A stretch of 50,537 bases of DNA from an uncultured Bacteroidales bacterium (GTDB lineage Bacteria > Bacteroidota > Bacteroidia > Bacteroidales > Paludibacteraceae), in the NCBI GenBank assembly GCA_946187555.1, contig CAMHQP010000007.1, forward strand, positions 1 to 50,537. Direction: 5' to 3'. The translations under genes were made by a program, and so were the position numbers. Below are positions 1 through 9,043 of the stretch, in pieces. Below the pieces are notes generated by a model. The model was not told the origin of the DNA and did no database searches. It worked only from the letters and a program-made list of their open reading frames with translations. The first letter of the stretch is position 1. Every line of letters begins with the position of its first letter.

Positions 1-3
1 CCT

Positions 4-222
4 ATGATCTCAAAACAGTTATTACGAAAGCGCCTTGGCGTTGCGGCAGGCAAGGGCATTAGTCCCAAAGAGTTCAGCTGGTTCTTTGAGTGTTTCTGCG
101 CGAAGTACCCGCAGTACCAAGAGCTGAAAAGAGTGCGCAATCTCGAAGCGGATGTAGTGGAGGCGTTTAGCCGATATGCGGGCTATGACCTGCGTTTTCC
201 CATCCCGCTACCCTTCCTTTAG
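4..222 (+). CDS. Small protein of unknown function (72 aa)
   Basis: I do not recognise a family. The product is basic at the N-terminus and otherwise a mix of charged and aromatic residues (Trp26, several Phe and Tyr), with no signal peptide or membrane segment, so a small cytoplasmic, possibly nucleic-acid-binding, protein is conceivable. The ATG lies three bases from the window edge, so a start further upstream cannot be excluded. It precedes a smalltalk gene and an HU-like gene. In Bacteroidales such small genes often sit in this accessory neighbourhood, which is the main reason to believe it is real. Confidence 0.45.
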   Translation: MISKQLLRKRLGVAAGKGISPKEFSWFFECFCAKYPQYQELKRVRNLEADVVEAFSRYAGYDLRFPIPLPFL

Positions 223-272
223 CGTAAATATCCAAAAGTCCCCGCCTAAATATCCATTAGTCGGTGATTTTC

Positions 273-303
273 TTGCATATGTCATACAATACCCCTATCT
301 TTG
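273..303 (+). promoter_or_regulatory. Bacteroidota-type promoter for the smalltalk/HU pair
   Basis: TTG at 273-275 and TATCTTTG at 296-303 are separated by 20 bp. The -33 part reads TTGCATATGTC, the extended form repeated upstream of many genes in this window. Transcription would start about 25 bases before the ATG at 329. Confidence 0.8.
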
Positions 304-328
304 CATCGGATTTGAAAACCAACCAACT

Positions 329-532
329 ATGAACAGGAAACAGCTTATCAAAATCATCGTCTCGGTGCTCATCGCAGCACTCACGGCACTCGGAGCAGCC
401 CTCGGCCTCAACTCCTGCAACGTCGTCCGGACGATCACCAACAAATCGGAGTACTATCAACGTGGGGATACCTCCGTGATGATTCAGACCAAAACAACTG
501 AGTCATATGACGCCACAAAAAAACTCTATTAA
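329..532 (+). CDS. Smalltalk-type small membrane protein
   Basis: A 67-aa product with a basic N-terminus (MNRKQLIK) followed by one hydrophobic helix of about 20 residues rich in Ile, Val, Ala and Leu (about residues 8-28), then a polar tail. This matches the pattern of the Bacteroidales smalltalk proteins, which are typically 30-40 aa, so this one carries a C-terminal extension. An Asn-Ser-Cys after the helix could resemble a lipobox, making a lipoprotein the alternative. The ATG at 329 is chosen over an upstream in-frame ATG at 176 because the promoter core ends at 303 and the upstream part overlaps the preceding gene. An HU-like gene follows 27 bp later. The function of smalltalk proteins is unknown. 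Confidence 0.65.
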   Translation: MNRKQLIKIIVSVLIAALTALGAALGLNSCNVVRTITNKSEYYQRGDTSVMIQTKTTESYDATKKLY

Positions 533-559
533 TCAACCATTAAACCAAACCTTAACATT

Positions 560-946
560 ATGGGAAAAGTATCTTATTCGCCGGGTATTGAGTTCGTACA
601 GGGCTCCCTGGCAAAACCGAAGAAAGTAGATGGTCACAGTCACGGCGATTACCTGATCGGTACGCACCGCACCGCTCCGACCGAGAATCCGAACTGCACG
701 CGTATCTACATCCGCAAGGCCAACACCTACGGTCAGAACGTCAGCAAGTCGCAGGAAAGCATCGCAGCCCGTCTGCGTTTCAGTGCCGTCTCGACTGCGG
801 TTAACACCCGCTCCAAAGACCTCACGAAGATCGCAGCCGACCGCGCAGCGTTCCTCGAGCAGAAGGATCTGCCGGGTGGCCGCAAGACCATGAAAGGTTA
901 CCTCTGGAAAGTAGAGGGTCAAACCTACGACCAGCAACATGGTTAA
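560..946 (+). CDS. HU-related DNA-binding protein (Bacteroidales long form)
   Basis: The 128-aa product belongs to the HU-related family common in Bacteroides: a bacterial DNA-binding fold with a diverged N-terminus and a basic arm. Visible are a conserved opening with many Lys and Gly, a central helical segment with alternating charges (about residues 60-100), and a C-terminal basic strand (about 103-118). These proteins are thought to bend and coat DNA like HU, but the family's exact role is not settled. It is probably co-transcribed with the smalltalk gene from the promoter at 273-303, and a strong terminator follows 19 bp after the stop. Confidence 0.8.
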   Translation: MGKVSYSPGIEFVQGSLAKPKKVDGHSHGDYLIGTHRTAPTENPNCTRIYIRKANTYGQNVSKSQESIAARLRFSAVSTAVNTRSKDLTKIAADRAAFLEQKDLPGGRKTMKGYLWKVEGQTYDQQHG

Positions 947-964
947 TCTGGCTTCGGGCAACGA

Positions 965-989
965 AAGGAGCGCTTCGGCGCTCTTTTTT
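965..989 (+). terminator. Intrinsic terminator after the HU-like gene
   Basis: A 6-bp GAGCGC/GCGCTC stem with a TTCG tetraloop (968-983) is followed by six T residues. Confidence 0.9.
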
Positions 990-992
990 GTA

Positions 993-1021
993 TCCCTAAT
1001 TCCCTAATCCCTAATCTCTAA
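993..1021. repeat. Degenerate 7-bp tandem array, unit TCCCTAA
   Basis: Four consecutive units, TCCCTAAT, TCCCTAA, TCCCTAA and TCTCTAA, lie between the HU terminator and the next promoter. It is the first of a series of arrays with this period in the window. Confidence 0.8.
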
Positions 1022-1042
1022 TCGAAAATTCCGCGAATTTAT

Positions 1043-1073
1043 TTGCGTATGTCATTTTTTTGTTGTAATTTTG
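1043..1073 (+). promoter_or_regulatory. Promoter of the DUF2130 gene
   Basis: TTGCGTATGTC begins at 1043 and TAATTTTG lies at 1066-1073, with 20 bp between TTG and TAATTTTG. It sits just upstream of the ATG at 1095. Confidence 0.8.
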
Positions 1074-1094
1074 CGGCGCAAAATTGAAACATAT

Positions 1095-2252
1095 ATGAAA
1101 GAACTGAAATGCCCGCATTGCGGGAATGTGTTTACGGTAGACGAGAATGACTACGCAGCGTTGCTGGGTCAAGTGAGGAATGCTGAGTTCGAAACGGAAC
1201 TAAGCCGTCGTATCCATGAGTTGGAGCAGAACCAGCAGGCGAAAATGGCAGCGCAGCTTCAGATGGAGAAGGCGCAGAGTCAGTTGCAACAGCAGCAGCT
1301 TCAGGCACAGTTGCAGGCACTGCAAGCGCAACTCCAGCAGGCAGACCAGCAGAAAGAACTGGCTGTGGCGCAAGTGCGGCAGAAAGCAACGGAGTCGTAC
1401 ATGAAAAAGGAGCAGGAGTTGGCGGAGGCGAAGACCAAATGGGCAGAGCAGTTAAAGGCTGCGCAAGAGCAGGTGGAGTACTACAAGGACATGAAACTGC
1501 GGCTATCCACGAAGATGGTCGGCGAGACCTTGGAGCAACACTGCTCCACGCTCTTTGAGCAGAACCTGCGCCTGCTGATGCCGAACGCCTATTTCGAGAA
1601 GGACAACGAGGTGGTAGAGGGCACGAAAGGAGATTTCGTCTTCCGCGACAAGAGTGACGACGGCGTCGAGTATATCTCCATCATGTTCGAGATGAAAAAC
1701 GAGAACGATGCCACCGCCACGAAGCACAAGAACGAGGATTTCTTTGCTAAGTTAGACTCCGACCGCAAGAAGAAAAACTGCGAATACGCTGTGCTGGTGT
1801 CGATGCTCGAGCCGGAGAGCGAACTGTACAACGGCGGCATCGTGGACGTGAGTCATCGCTTCGAGAAGATGTACGTCATTCGTCCGCAGTTCTTCATCCC
1901 CCTCATCACGCTCCTCTGCCAAGCCAACAGGAAGAGTCTGGACGCCAAACGCGAGTTGGTGCGCGTCAGACAACAGCAGGTGGATGTGACGAATTTCGAA
2001 GAGAAACTCATGGCCTTCAAGGATGGTTTCACGCGCAATGTGCGGCTGGCCAACGATCGCTTCTCCGATGCCATCGACGAGATCGATAAGACGATTGCGC
2101 ACCTGACCAAAGTACGTGAGAACCTCATCAAGTCGGGCGACAATCTCACCGCGGCAGACAAAAAACTGCAAGAGGTGACGATCAAAAAACTGACTTACGG
2201 CAACCCGACAATGAAGGCCAAGTTCGACGAAGTTAAGAACACAGATGTGTAA
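1095..2252 (+). CDS. DUF2130 coiled-coil protein, putative nuclease-like
   Basis: The product (385 aa) starts with a zinc-ribbon-like CPHC pair near residue 6, followed by a long Gln/Ala/Glu-rich coiled coil (about residues 25-140) and a C-terminal DUF2130 domain. In the C-terminal half an acidic residue in GDFVF is followed by FEMK, spaced like the D...ExK signature of PD-(D/E)XK nucleases. I infer a nuclease-like fold from this and no activity is shown. The ATG at 1095 is preferred to an alternative start at 1071 because the promoter core ends at 1073, so 1071 would not be transcribed. It appears monocistronic. A role in DNA processing or defence is possible but unproven. Confidence 0.75.
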   Translation: MKELKCPHCGNVFTVDENDYAALLGQVRNAEFETELSRRIHELEQNQQAKMAAQLQMEKAQSQLQQQQLQAQLQALQAQLQQADQQKELAVAQVRQKATESYMKKEQELAEAKTKWAEQLKAAQEQVEYYKDMKLRLSTKMVGETLEQHCSTLFEQNLRLLMPNAYFEKDNEVVEGTKGDFVFRDKSDDGVEYISIMFEMKNENDATATKHKNEDFFAKLDSDRKKKNCEYAVLVSMLEPESELYNGGIVDVSHRFEKMYVIRPQFFIPLITLLCQANRKSLDAKRELVRVRQQQVDVTNFEEKLMAFKDGFTRNVRLANDRFSDAIDEIDKTIAHLTKVRENLIKSGDNLTAADKKLQEVTIKKLTYGNPTMKAKFDEVKNTDV

Positions 2253-2298
2253 TAATTGACGTTTCTTGTCGAAAATTCGCGCGCACGCTCCCCCGCGC

Positions 2299-2329
2299 TT
2301 GCGTATATAAAAATAAATTTGTATCTTTG
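2299..2329 (+). promoter_or_regulatory. Promoter of the antitoxin-like gene
   Basis: TTGCGTATAT begins at 2299 and TATCTTTG lies at 2322-2329, 20 bp after TTG. No comparable core is seen between 2605 and 2744, so the large downstream gene may also use this promoter. Confidence 0.75.
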
Positions 2330-2355
2330 CACCCGCAACAAATAAATTTAATCAT

Positions 2356-2604
2356 ATGAGCGCACTAGAAGCAATAGCAAGTAGTCGTTTCTTGACCGCA
2401 ATGGGACCGATGATAAAAGACGAAAAGAAGATGACTCGTGTATTGAGCTATATTATCTCTCTTCGTGGAGATGAGGCTCCTTGCCAATTTTCTGATCAGG
2501 AGATTGTGGCATTTGCTGATAAGGCCGAGCAAGAATATGCAGCGGGCAAAGGGATGATGAGTCATGCGGACTTTATGCAGGAGGTTGCTACATGGCAGAG
2601 ATAA
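2356..2604 (+). CDS. Antitoxin-like small protein
   Basis: An 82-aa protein with a helical, charge-alternating N-terminal half and a segment AEQEYAAGKG near residue 58, followed by a short helical tail. This layout resembles small Bacteroidales antitoxins that precede RelE/ParE-type toxins, although I cannot name a Pfam family. The call rests mainly on context. The last codons overlap a new ATG at 2592 that would start a toxin beginning MAEII, and a RelE/ParE-like C-terminus follows in another frame. The antitoxin-like gene itself looks intact. Confidence 0.5.
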   Translation: MSALEAIASSRFLTAMGPMIKDEKKMTRVLSYIISLRGDEAPCQFSDQEIVAFADKAEQEYAAGKGMMSHADFMQEVATWQR

Positions 2605-2695
2605 TTTAGTAGAGGACGAGGCGCATATAGTTGCAATATGGGATGTTCGCCAGAATCCGCAGACTCTCATCCAAACAGTAAATATTTCCGATTAA
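2592..2695 (+). pseudogene. Remnant of a RelE/ParE-type toxin gene
   Basis: An ATG at 2592 overlaps the antitoxin-like gene by 13 bases and reads MAEII before a TAG at 2607. Two bases out of that frame, from about 2606 to 2695, an open stretch reads VEDEAHIVAIWDVRQNPQ and ends in a stop. That segment resembles the C-terminal strand of RelE/ParE toxins (hydrophobic strand, then WDxRxxP). About 60-70 central residues are missing, so this looks like a toxin gene that kept its two ends after an internal deletion. Assignment is by eye. Confidence 0.55.
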
Positions 2696-2743
2696 TCGAA
2701 ATCAAAATTAACACAAATATTAATCATTTAACTTTTTAAATTT

Positions 2744-5700
2744 ATGAAACACAAATTTTCAAGTTTTTTAACTCAAAAGGGTAGATGGCTAACAGCCATA
2801 CTCTTCTTACTAACTTTCTCCATCGGCCAGATGTGGGCGAACGATTATACGTTAGCGGCATCTACTTTTAATTCTGACAAGAATGCAGCGACAGTAGATG
2901 GGCAGACGTTTACCTTGGATCAAGCACATGGTGGAACTGGTCAAACGGGTTATTCTAATTACATAAAGTTCTCAAAAAATAAAACTTATGTAATGACACT
3001 TCCTACAGGTTTTACATTAACCAACATTAATATTAAAGGTTATACAAATAGTAATGGAAAGACTGATGGCGCAATTGCTGAGATAGGAGGTAATAGTCAG
3101 TCTAGTAAAACATTTCCTGCAAAGGATGATTCTAACCTTGGAAGCAAAACGCAAATAACAGCCGGTTATGACTTTGCTATTTCACAAACAGGAGGTACTG
3201 TCGCTATTAAGACTGCAAATACAAATCAAATTTGCGTGTTAATTACTATTACTGGTACTCCTGCAGCTTCTGGTCCGGTAGATCCGACAGCATCGTTCAG
3301 TAATGGTGATTACACTATTGGAGGATCAGATCTCGATTTGAGTTCGTTGTTTACTACTAATAGCGATGGTGCTGTAACATATACAATCACCGATCAAGGT
3401 ACAACAGATGCTGCTTTGCGTGCAGACGGTAAGAGCTTTTATGCTACAGTTGCTGGTTCTGCAATAGTGAAAGTTGAACAAGCATCAACATCAAGTTATA
3501 ATGCTTATGACGCTACAGCAACTATCACGGTTGCAGCTTGTGAGACGTCGATCTCCGGTCAACCGAGCGATGCAAGCCTGAAGGTGGGTGATGCTAATCC
3601 AACATTATCTGTAACAGCCTCAAATGTGGCAGCTTATGCGTGGAAAGAAAGTTCTGATGGAACGTCCTATGACGGTGCATCAACTTTGGGATCGGACGCA
3701 ACGTATACACCGAGTGTCAATGATGCTGTACAGACTAAATATTATTACTGTGAAGTAACCAGCAGTTGCTCCGGAAGTGCAGTTGTAAAGTCAAATATTG
3801 TTACGGTTGAGGTAGAAGCTGCTGATCCACCGTGTTATACATTCACGTCAACGAATCCTGCAGAGGCCGTTACCTATAGCGTAAATGACGTAGTAGCAAC
3901 TGCTGGTTCTGGCGGTGAAATGGTTGTTGTTGGTAATACGGTAAAAAATACTGCGTATGGTTTGTCTTTTGAATCAAGTGGTAGTGCAAAAGTAACTGTA
4001 ACCATGAATTCTTTGATGAAAGTGGGTACTGTAATCAAAGCTACATTGTGGTCCAATAATACCGGAAGTGCGCGCTCATTGAAATTGAATAATTCTGGAA
4101 GTACGACAAAGGCAACATGGTCGTTTACACCGGCATCTGCAAGTGGAGAAGAGAAAGAATTTTCGTACACTGTTGTTGCAGGAGACGGTTTGGAAGGATC
4201 AAATGTATTCCAGATACAACGTGGTTCAAATGTATATCTCAGATCGGTGACTGTTTCCAACTGTGGTGCCGAGTTGTTAGCTCTGAGTTCAGCAGTTACT
4301 CCGGCTCACGATCCGGCATATGCAACCGTAACGCTGAGCAAGAGCCTTGTTGCAGCTGGCGGTACAGCTACGGCTACCTATAGTGCTATTGATCCTGCTT
4401 ACGACTTTGATGAGTGGCAGATTAGCGGAACGGGTGCTACTTTGAGCGATTCAAAGGCTAACCCTGTTACTATTACAATGGGTTCGGCTGATGCTGTTGT
4501 TACCTTAAAACTGAAAGCTGCTTCTGTAAAACACACTGTAACTTATTATAATGGTGCTGAGGATCCGGCAAATAAACTCGGTGAGGAGCTTGTTGTAGAA
4601 GGAAGCAATCCAACAGCGGCAGAGATTGTTGTTCCGCATAAACTGGGTTATACGTTTGCAGGTTGGAGTACAACGAATGGCGGTGCTGTAGTTCCTTTGA
4701 ATACGATTTCCGTTGCAGCGGATATGCCATTGTTCGCTGTATTTAATGCGGTTAATTGCTCCGCACAGAGTGGAACAATCTTCTCGGTGATATTGAATAA
4801 ACCTCAGGCAGAGAACTGCACGATTAGGAGTGGTTCGGGTTATGAAACAGAAGCTGATCTGATTAAGTATGGAACGGTTTCCGGTGGTATTGCTTTAGCG
4901 AAGAACTCTTCAACGAGCAACCACATCGTTATAACGGAAGATCCGAAACTCCGCCTACTTGGTGGCAGTGGAAAAGTTCATATCCAATTTGACTGCGCAT
5001 TGCAGGAAGGCGATAAGATCAGAACAACCATTGAGAATCAAAATATCGCTTACACGACTTCCGATTCGAGAAGTACTACGAATTACTTTGAGAAAGGTAC
5101 TGCTAAAGAGTTAACCATAACAAAAGACCATGTCTTGGAAAATGCTTCTGAGATTTATTTGTGGTCTGCAAGTTCGAGTGATGGAAAGCTGATTTCTCTT
5201 GAAGTCATTCGTCCGGAGAAGTTGGCGGTAACCTTCAACATGCACGGACATGGAGATGCTGTTGCTACGCAAAACATTGTTAGCGGCGGTAAAGTAACCG
5301 AACCTGCAACGACGGATATCACCGGATGGGATTTCGGTGGCTGGTATAAGACTTATGTCGCAGAACCGGAGAGCTACTCAGATGCTTGGAACTTTGAGAA
5401 TGACGTAGTTAGTGCTGCTACCGAGCTCCATGCAAAATGGACGGAGCATGTTGCAAGCAATGATGTTGCGCTGGGTACGCTGAGCGTCAACGGCGAGGCT
5501 ATTACCATTGTTCCGAGTCAACTGGTTTATGCAGTAGAATTACCGTTTGGTACGACTGCTGTTCCTGCTGTTACAGCAACAGCTAATGATGAGAATGTAA
5601 AAGCATTCACCATTACACAGGCTTTGGCTGTTGATGGCTCGGCTACTATCTATGTAAAAGCTGAGGATAATACTACAGAAGCAACCTATACAATCAACTT

Positions 5701-8700
5701 CTCGGTGGCTACCAGCAAAGCTATCCAATTGGTATTCAAGACCGGAACAACTCTTTGTGTGGGTTCTGCTTCTACGGCTACTCAGATCTTGAGTAATAAC
5801 GCGGCTGTTTCGACCTATATCAACCAGATCACCTTTACAAATGTAGAGGGTGCAGGTGATGATGGCGCAGAAGGCAGCTCCTTGAACGTTGGTAAGAAAG
5901 CAGGTAATATGTTTACCCTTTCTGCTAAACCTGGTTATGCATTCCAGGCAATGAACTTCTTGGCTAAGATTCAAGATGCTACTTGCGAATACTCGATTGA
6001 CGGTGGCGCATGGACAGAATTGGCAAGTACCAATACCGACGGTGACGAGTGCTATGCTCCGTTCTCTGCGGCTGAAGTACATGAGTTCCGTCTGCGCAGT
6101 ACAGGAAACTCAGGCGTTTGGATCCGTAACATGCAACTGACCATCGTTGAGGCTTGTACTCCGATCACTCTCGCATGGGATGAAGAGCCGGTTGAGTTCG
6201 AGGTTGGTAAGGCAGGTTATGCTATTGCTGCAACCGCAAACAACGGCGGTACGATTGCTTATAGCAGTACAGATGGTGATGTAATTGCAGTAAACGGTTC
6301 GACAGGTGCTCTTACGGTTAGCGCACTTGGTTCTGTAACCTTAAAGGCCGCAACGGCTGAAGGTGATGGTACTACTTATTGCGCAAACGGTGGTAATAAT
6401 ATCGAGATCAGCAAGGCGGTTAATACCTACTATCTCGTTAAGTTTGACGCACAGAACGGCGACGCTGCTACTGAGGTTAAATACTTTAGCGGTGACGCTG
6501 CTATCGCTTTGCCGGCAGCTCCGAGCTATCCGGGCTATGACTTCCAAGGTTGGTTCGATGCAGAAACCGGTGGTAACAAATATTTGGCTGCTATCACTCC
6601 TGCTGCAAGTATGACGGTTTATGCACAATGGGTAGCACAATGTGCAGGCGCAACAATCACCACGCAACCAACAGGTGCAAGTTACTTGACCGGTCGCACT
6701 CCTGTGGCTCTCGTTTGCGAGGCTACAGCAGGTAACGGTGGTGCACTGACTTATGAGTGGTTCACTTGCGATGATGCAATGCGCACGAATCCTGTTGCTG
6801 CAACGGCTACTCCGAGCACCGCAGTAGCAGGTACGTACTACTACTTCTGCAAAGTAACCGAAGAGGGTTGCGCAGTAGAGGCATTCTCGGATGTAGTAAC
6901 TATTACAGTTGCAGACAAGACCCCGATTTGCCTGATTGCAACAACCGTTACCGGAGCGAAAGCCCACGGAGCAGTAACCGGTATCTATGGCGAAGCTAAG
7001 GGCGGTAGCGCAGATGTTAATGTTACCGGTGGTTCTTACAAGATGGATAAGGGCACATACATTGGTGTAACACTGCCTGAGGGATACAAGTTCCAAGAGG
7101 GTGATAAAGTTGTTCTCAATGTAATGACTGTTAATAATGCTACCGGCTTCACCTTGTTCGATGGTAAAGAAGGCTCGCATAACCTTATTATTGATACGCG
7201 TGATGGTAATTTAGTTGAAGCTGGTGCTAATACAGTTGTATTGCCGGCATACGCAGGAAGTCAATCTGTTTATGTAATGCGTGAGAACAATGATGCAACA
7301 GGTGATTTGAACTCTGCTCTTGATGCAGTTGCAGTTTATCGCACATGCGCGCCGATTTTGAATAAGGTGACCGTTAATGGTGCTGAGGGCAAACCGAACG
7401 CACTGAACCAAGTAGTATTCGAAGTAGCTGCTTCTACTACTCAGTCGCAGTTAGAGGCAATCGCATTCGATTGGGTATCTAATGATGATGCATGGACTGC
7501 ATCTCACGCTCCTGTTGCTACTAACGCTTGGGAGTTTGGCGTAGAGAATACCGTTACCTTCACCGATAAGGATGGTGACCAGAGCGTTTATACCATTACC
7601 GTTAACAAGGCTATTCCGTCTAGCGACGCAACGCTAAGCGCATTGAGCGCAAGTGCAGGTGTATTGAGTCCGGCATTTGATCCGGCCGTATTGAACTACA
7701 CCGTAGCATTGCCTTATGGTACATCTGATGTTCCGACCTTGAGCGCAACGAAGAACTTTGTTGGTGCAGCAGAACCGGTTATCGTAGATGCTGTTACATT
7801 CACAAATCGTCAGGCTGTTTCGACAGTTACGGTAACGGCAGAAGATGGAATCACCGAGTTGACTTATACTGTAACCTTCCAGGTTGAGCGCTTCCCGAGC
7901 ATTGTTATCTGGGATGGTTCGACGATGAGTGCTGTAGCAGAAAGTCCGGACGCAACTACCGGCTTTGCATGGACAGTAACAGGATTTAGCTCCGTTAGCA
8001 ACTACAGTGCAACTTGTGGTGCGAAGGCTTATACCAAGTGTCTACCTTCTGGTGGAAATGCAAGTGCTTCTCGAAACATCGCTTTGAATGTGCCGGAAGG
8101 CTATTTGGCTAAGTTCACGATCGTATTTGGCACTCACTCGGATAATGTTGATGAAGAGCGCGGTATGTTTATCGGAACTACTCCGACCAAGACTTTGGAT
8201 GAGTCCTCTGTTTTGACGATGTATAGTAATGATAGACCGCATCCGGTTAAGGGTACTTCGGAATTGGTAATTGGTGAAGGTTCGTATTATATCAATCCGA
8301 TGGCTTCGGTTGACTTCTATGAGATCAGCGCTACCTTGATGCCGGTTGGCTATCAGCGCAATGTAACCGAAGGCCGTATGGGTACCGTTTGCTTGCCGGC
8401 TAATGTAGAGGCTGGTTATATCTACGGTGCAGAGGTTTACACACTGCTCTATTGGAAGTATGGAACTTCTTATCAGGATTGCCAAATGGTTGACTTTGAG
8501 CAAGTGGATGAGATGCAGGCGGGTTATCCGTACATGATTATCCCGACAAGCGATAAGTTCGCTGTAGTTTATGGTGATGAGACATATAGCGGTGACGGCA
8601 TTCAAATGAGTAATGGCTTCACAGGAACTATCAATCCGATTGCACAAGCAGATGACAATGTACTCGTGGGTAAGTACGGCGTGGTTAATAATCAAATCCG

Positions 8701-8968
8701 CTGCTTAGGTCAGGGTTCTTACTCTCCTGCTAACCGTGCATACATTGATTTGAGCCTTACTCCTTCGAAAGAAGAATATGAGGCAGTTAATGCTCCTGCT
8801 CCGGTTCAAAAACGTCGCGTTTCATTGGGTCGCCAAGGAGCGCAAGTAGCTACGGGTCTTGATGCAATCAACGCTTCGGAGAAACCGATGAAGGTAATGA
8901 TCGACGGTCAGATGTATATACTCCGCGGTGAGAAGATATACGACGCTAAGGGTCAGTTGGTAAAATAA
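2744..8968 (+). CDS. Giant secreted modular surface protein (2074 aa)
   Basis: A Sec signal peptide (residues 1-33, ending near WAN) precedes a long chain of beta-sandwich modules. Visible are two Ig-like segments with paired Cys (about 265-361 and 1299-1391), three InlB-type or Listeria-Bacteroides repeats with the Gly-Trp signature (about 595-667, 827-905 and 1230-1300; GWST, GWYK, GWFD), and two or three cadherin-like beta domains (about 904-988, 1536-1622 and 1625-1716). The last 40 residues end DGQMYILRGEKIYDAKGQL, a C-terminal motif shared with the protein at 41702. The architecture suggests an outer-surface adhesin or glycan-binding protein. No catalytic module is recognised. The first 500 bp or so are visibly more AT-rich than the rest. 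Confidence 0.85.
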   Translation: MKHKFSSFLTQKGRWLTAILFLLTFSIGQMWANDYTLAASTFNSDKNAATVDGQTFTLDQAHGGTGQTGYSNYIKFSKNKTYVMTLPTGFTLTNINIKGYTNSNGKTDGAIAEIGGNSQSSKTFPAKDDSNLGSKTQITAGYDFAISQTGGTVAIKTANTNQICVLITITGTPAASGPVDPTASFSNGDYTIGGSDLDLSSLFTTNSDGAVTYTITDQGTTDAALRADGKSFYATVAGSAIVKVEQASTSSYNAYDATATITVAACETSISGQPSDASLKVGDANPTLSVTASNVAAYAWKESSDGTSYDGASTLGSDATYTPSVNDAVQTKYYYCEVTSSCSGSAVVKSNIVTVEVEAADPPCYTFTSTNPAEAVTYSVNDVVATAGSGGEMVVVGNTVKNTAYGLSFESSGSAKVTVTMNSLMKVGTVIKATLWSNNTGSARSLKLNNSGSTTKATWSFTPASASGEEKEFSYTVVAGDGLEGSNVFQIQRGSNVYLRSVTVSNCGAELLALSSAVTPAHDPAYATVTLSKSLVAAGGTATATYSAIDPAYDFDEWQISGTGATLSDSKANPVTITMGSADAVVTLKLKAASVKHTVTYYNGAEDPANKLGEELVVEGSNPTAAEIVVPHKLGYTFAGWSTTNGGAVVPLNTISVAADMPLFAVFNAVNCSAQSGTIFSVILNKPQAENCTIRSGSGYETEADLIKYGTVSGGIALAKNSSTSNHIVITEDPKLRLLGGSGKVHIQFDCALQEGDKIRTTIENQNIAYTTSDSRSTTNYFEKGTAKELTITKDHVLENASEIYLWSASSSDGKLISLEVIRPEKLAVTFNMHGHGDAVATQNIVSGGKVTEPATTDITGWDFGGWYKTYVAEPESYSDAWNFENDVVSAATELHAKWTEHVASNDVALGTLSVNGEAITIVPSQLVYAVELPFGTTAVPAVTATANDENVKAFTITQALAVDGSATIYVKAEDNTTEATYTINFSVATSKAIQLVFKTGTTLCVGSASTATQILSNNAAVSTYINQITFTNVEGAGDDGAEGSSLNVGKKAGNMFTLSAKPGYAFQAMNFLAKIQDATCEYSIDGGAWTELASTNTDGDECYAPFSAAEVHEFRLRSTGNSGVWIRNMQLTIVEACTPITLAWDEEPVEFEVGKAGYAIAATANNGGTIAYSSTDGDVIAVNGSTGALTVSALGSVTLKAATAEGDGTTYCANGGNNIEISKAVNTYYLVKFDAQNGDAATEVKYFSGDAAIALPAAPSYPGYDFQGWFDAETGGNKYLAAITPAASMTVYAQWVAQCAGATITTQPTGASYLTGRTPVALVCEATAGNGGALTYEWFTCDDAMRTNPVAATATPSTAVAGTYYYFCKVTEEGCAVEAFSDVVTITVADKTPICLIATTVTGAKAHGAVTGIYGEAKGGSADVNVTGGSYKMDKGTYIGVTLPEGYKFQEGDKVVLNVMTVNNATGFTLFDGKEGSHNLIIDTRDGNLVEAGANTVVLPAYAGSQSVYVMRENNDATGDLNSALDAVAVYRTCAPILNKVTVNGAEGKPNALNQVVFEVAASTTQSQLEAIAFDWVSNDDAWTASHAPVATNAWEFGVENTVTFTDKDGDQSVYTITVNKAIPSSDATLSALSASAGVLSPAFDPAVLNYTVALPYGTSDVPTLSATKNFVGAAEPVIVDAVTFTNRQAVSTVTVTAEDGITELTYTVTFQVERFPSIVIWDGSTMSAVAESPDATTGFAWTVTGFSSVSNYSATCGAKAYTKCLPSGGNASASRNIALNVPEGYLAKFTIVFGTHSDNVDEERGMFIGTTPTKTLDESSVLTMYSNDRPHPVKGTSELVIGEGSYYINPMASVDFYEISATLMPVGYQRNVTEGRMGTVCLPANVEAGYIYGAEVYTLLYWKYGTSYQDCQMVDFEQVDEMQAGYPYMIIPTSDKFAVVYGDETYSGDGIQMSNGFTGTINPIAQADDNVLVGKYGVVNNQIRCLGQGSYSPANRAYIDLSLTPSKEEYEAVNAPAPVQKRRVSLGRQGAQVATGLDAINASEKPMKVMIDGQMYILRGEKIYDAKGQLVK

Positions 8969-8987
8969 GATAAACGAATGAGCGTGA

Positions 8988-9009
8988 GCGTGCGCAATCC
9001 GGCGCACGC
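8988..9009 (+). other. Perfect 8-bp hairpin between the giant gene and the peptide gene
   Basis: GCGTGCGC (8988-8995) and GCGCACGC (9002-9009) flank a 6-base loop. There is no T tract, so it looks more like an mRNA-processing or stabilising hairpin than a terminator. That role is inferred. Confidence 0.6.
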
Positions 9010-9043
9010 CTGCGCGAACCTCTTAAGTAAATAATTAAAAATT

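Noticed and set aside
176..328. Upstream in-frame extension of the smalltalk gene
   Set aside because: It overlaps the previous gene and the promoter core (273-303), so translation from 176 is not expected.
993..1021. CRISPR-like array
   Set aside because: Units are 7 bp with no spacers, so this is a tandem repeat and not a CRISPR.
6341..7180. Long minus-strand open frame (279 codons) opposite the giant gene
   Set aside because: It is rich in Cys, Arg and Ser without a motif, which is typical of the shadow of a coding strand with biased codon use.
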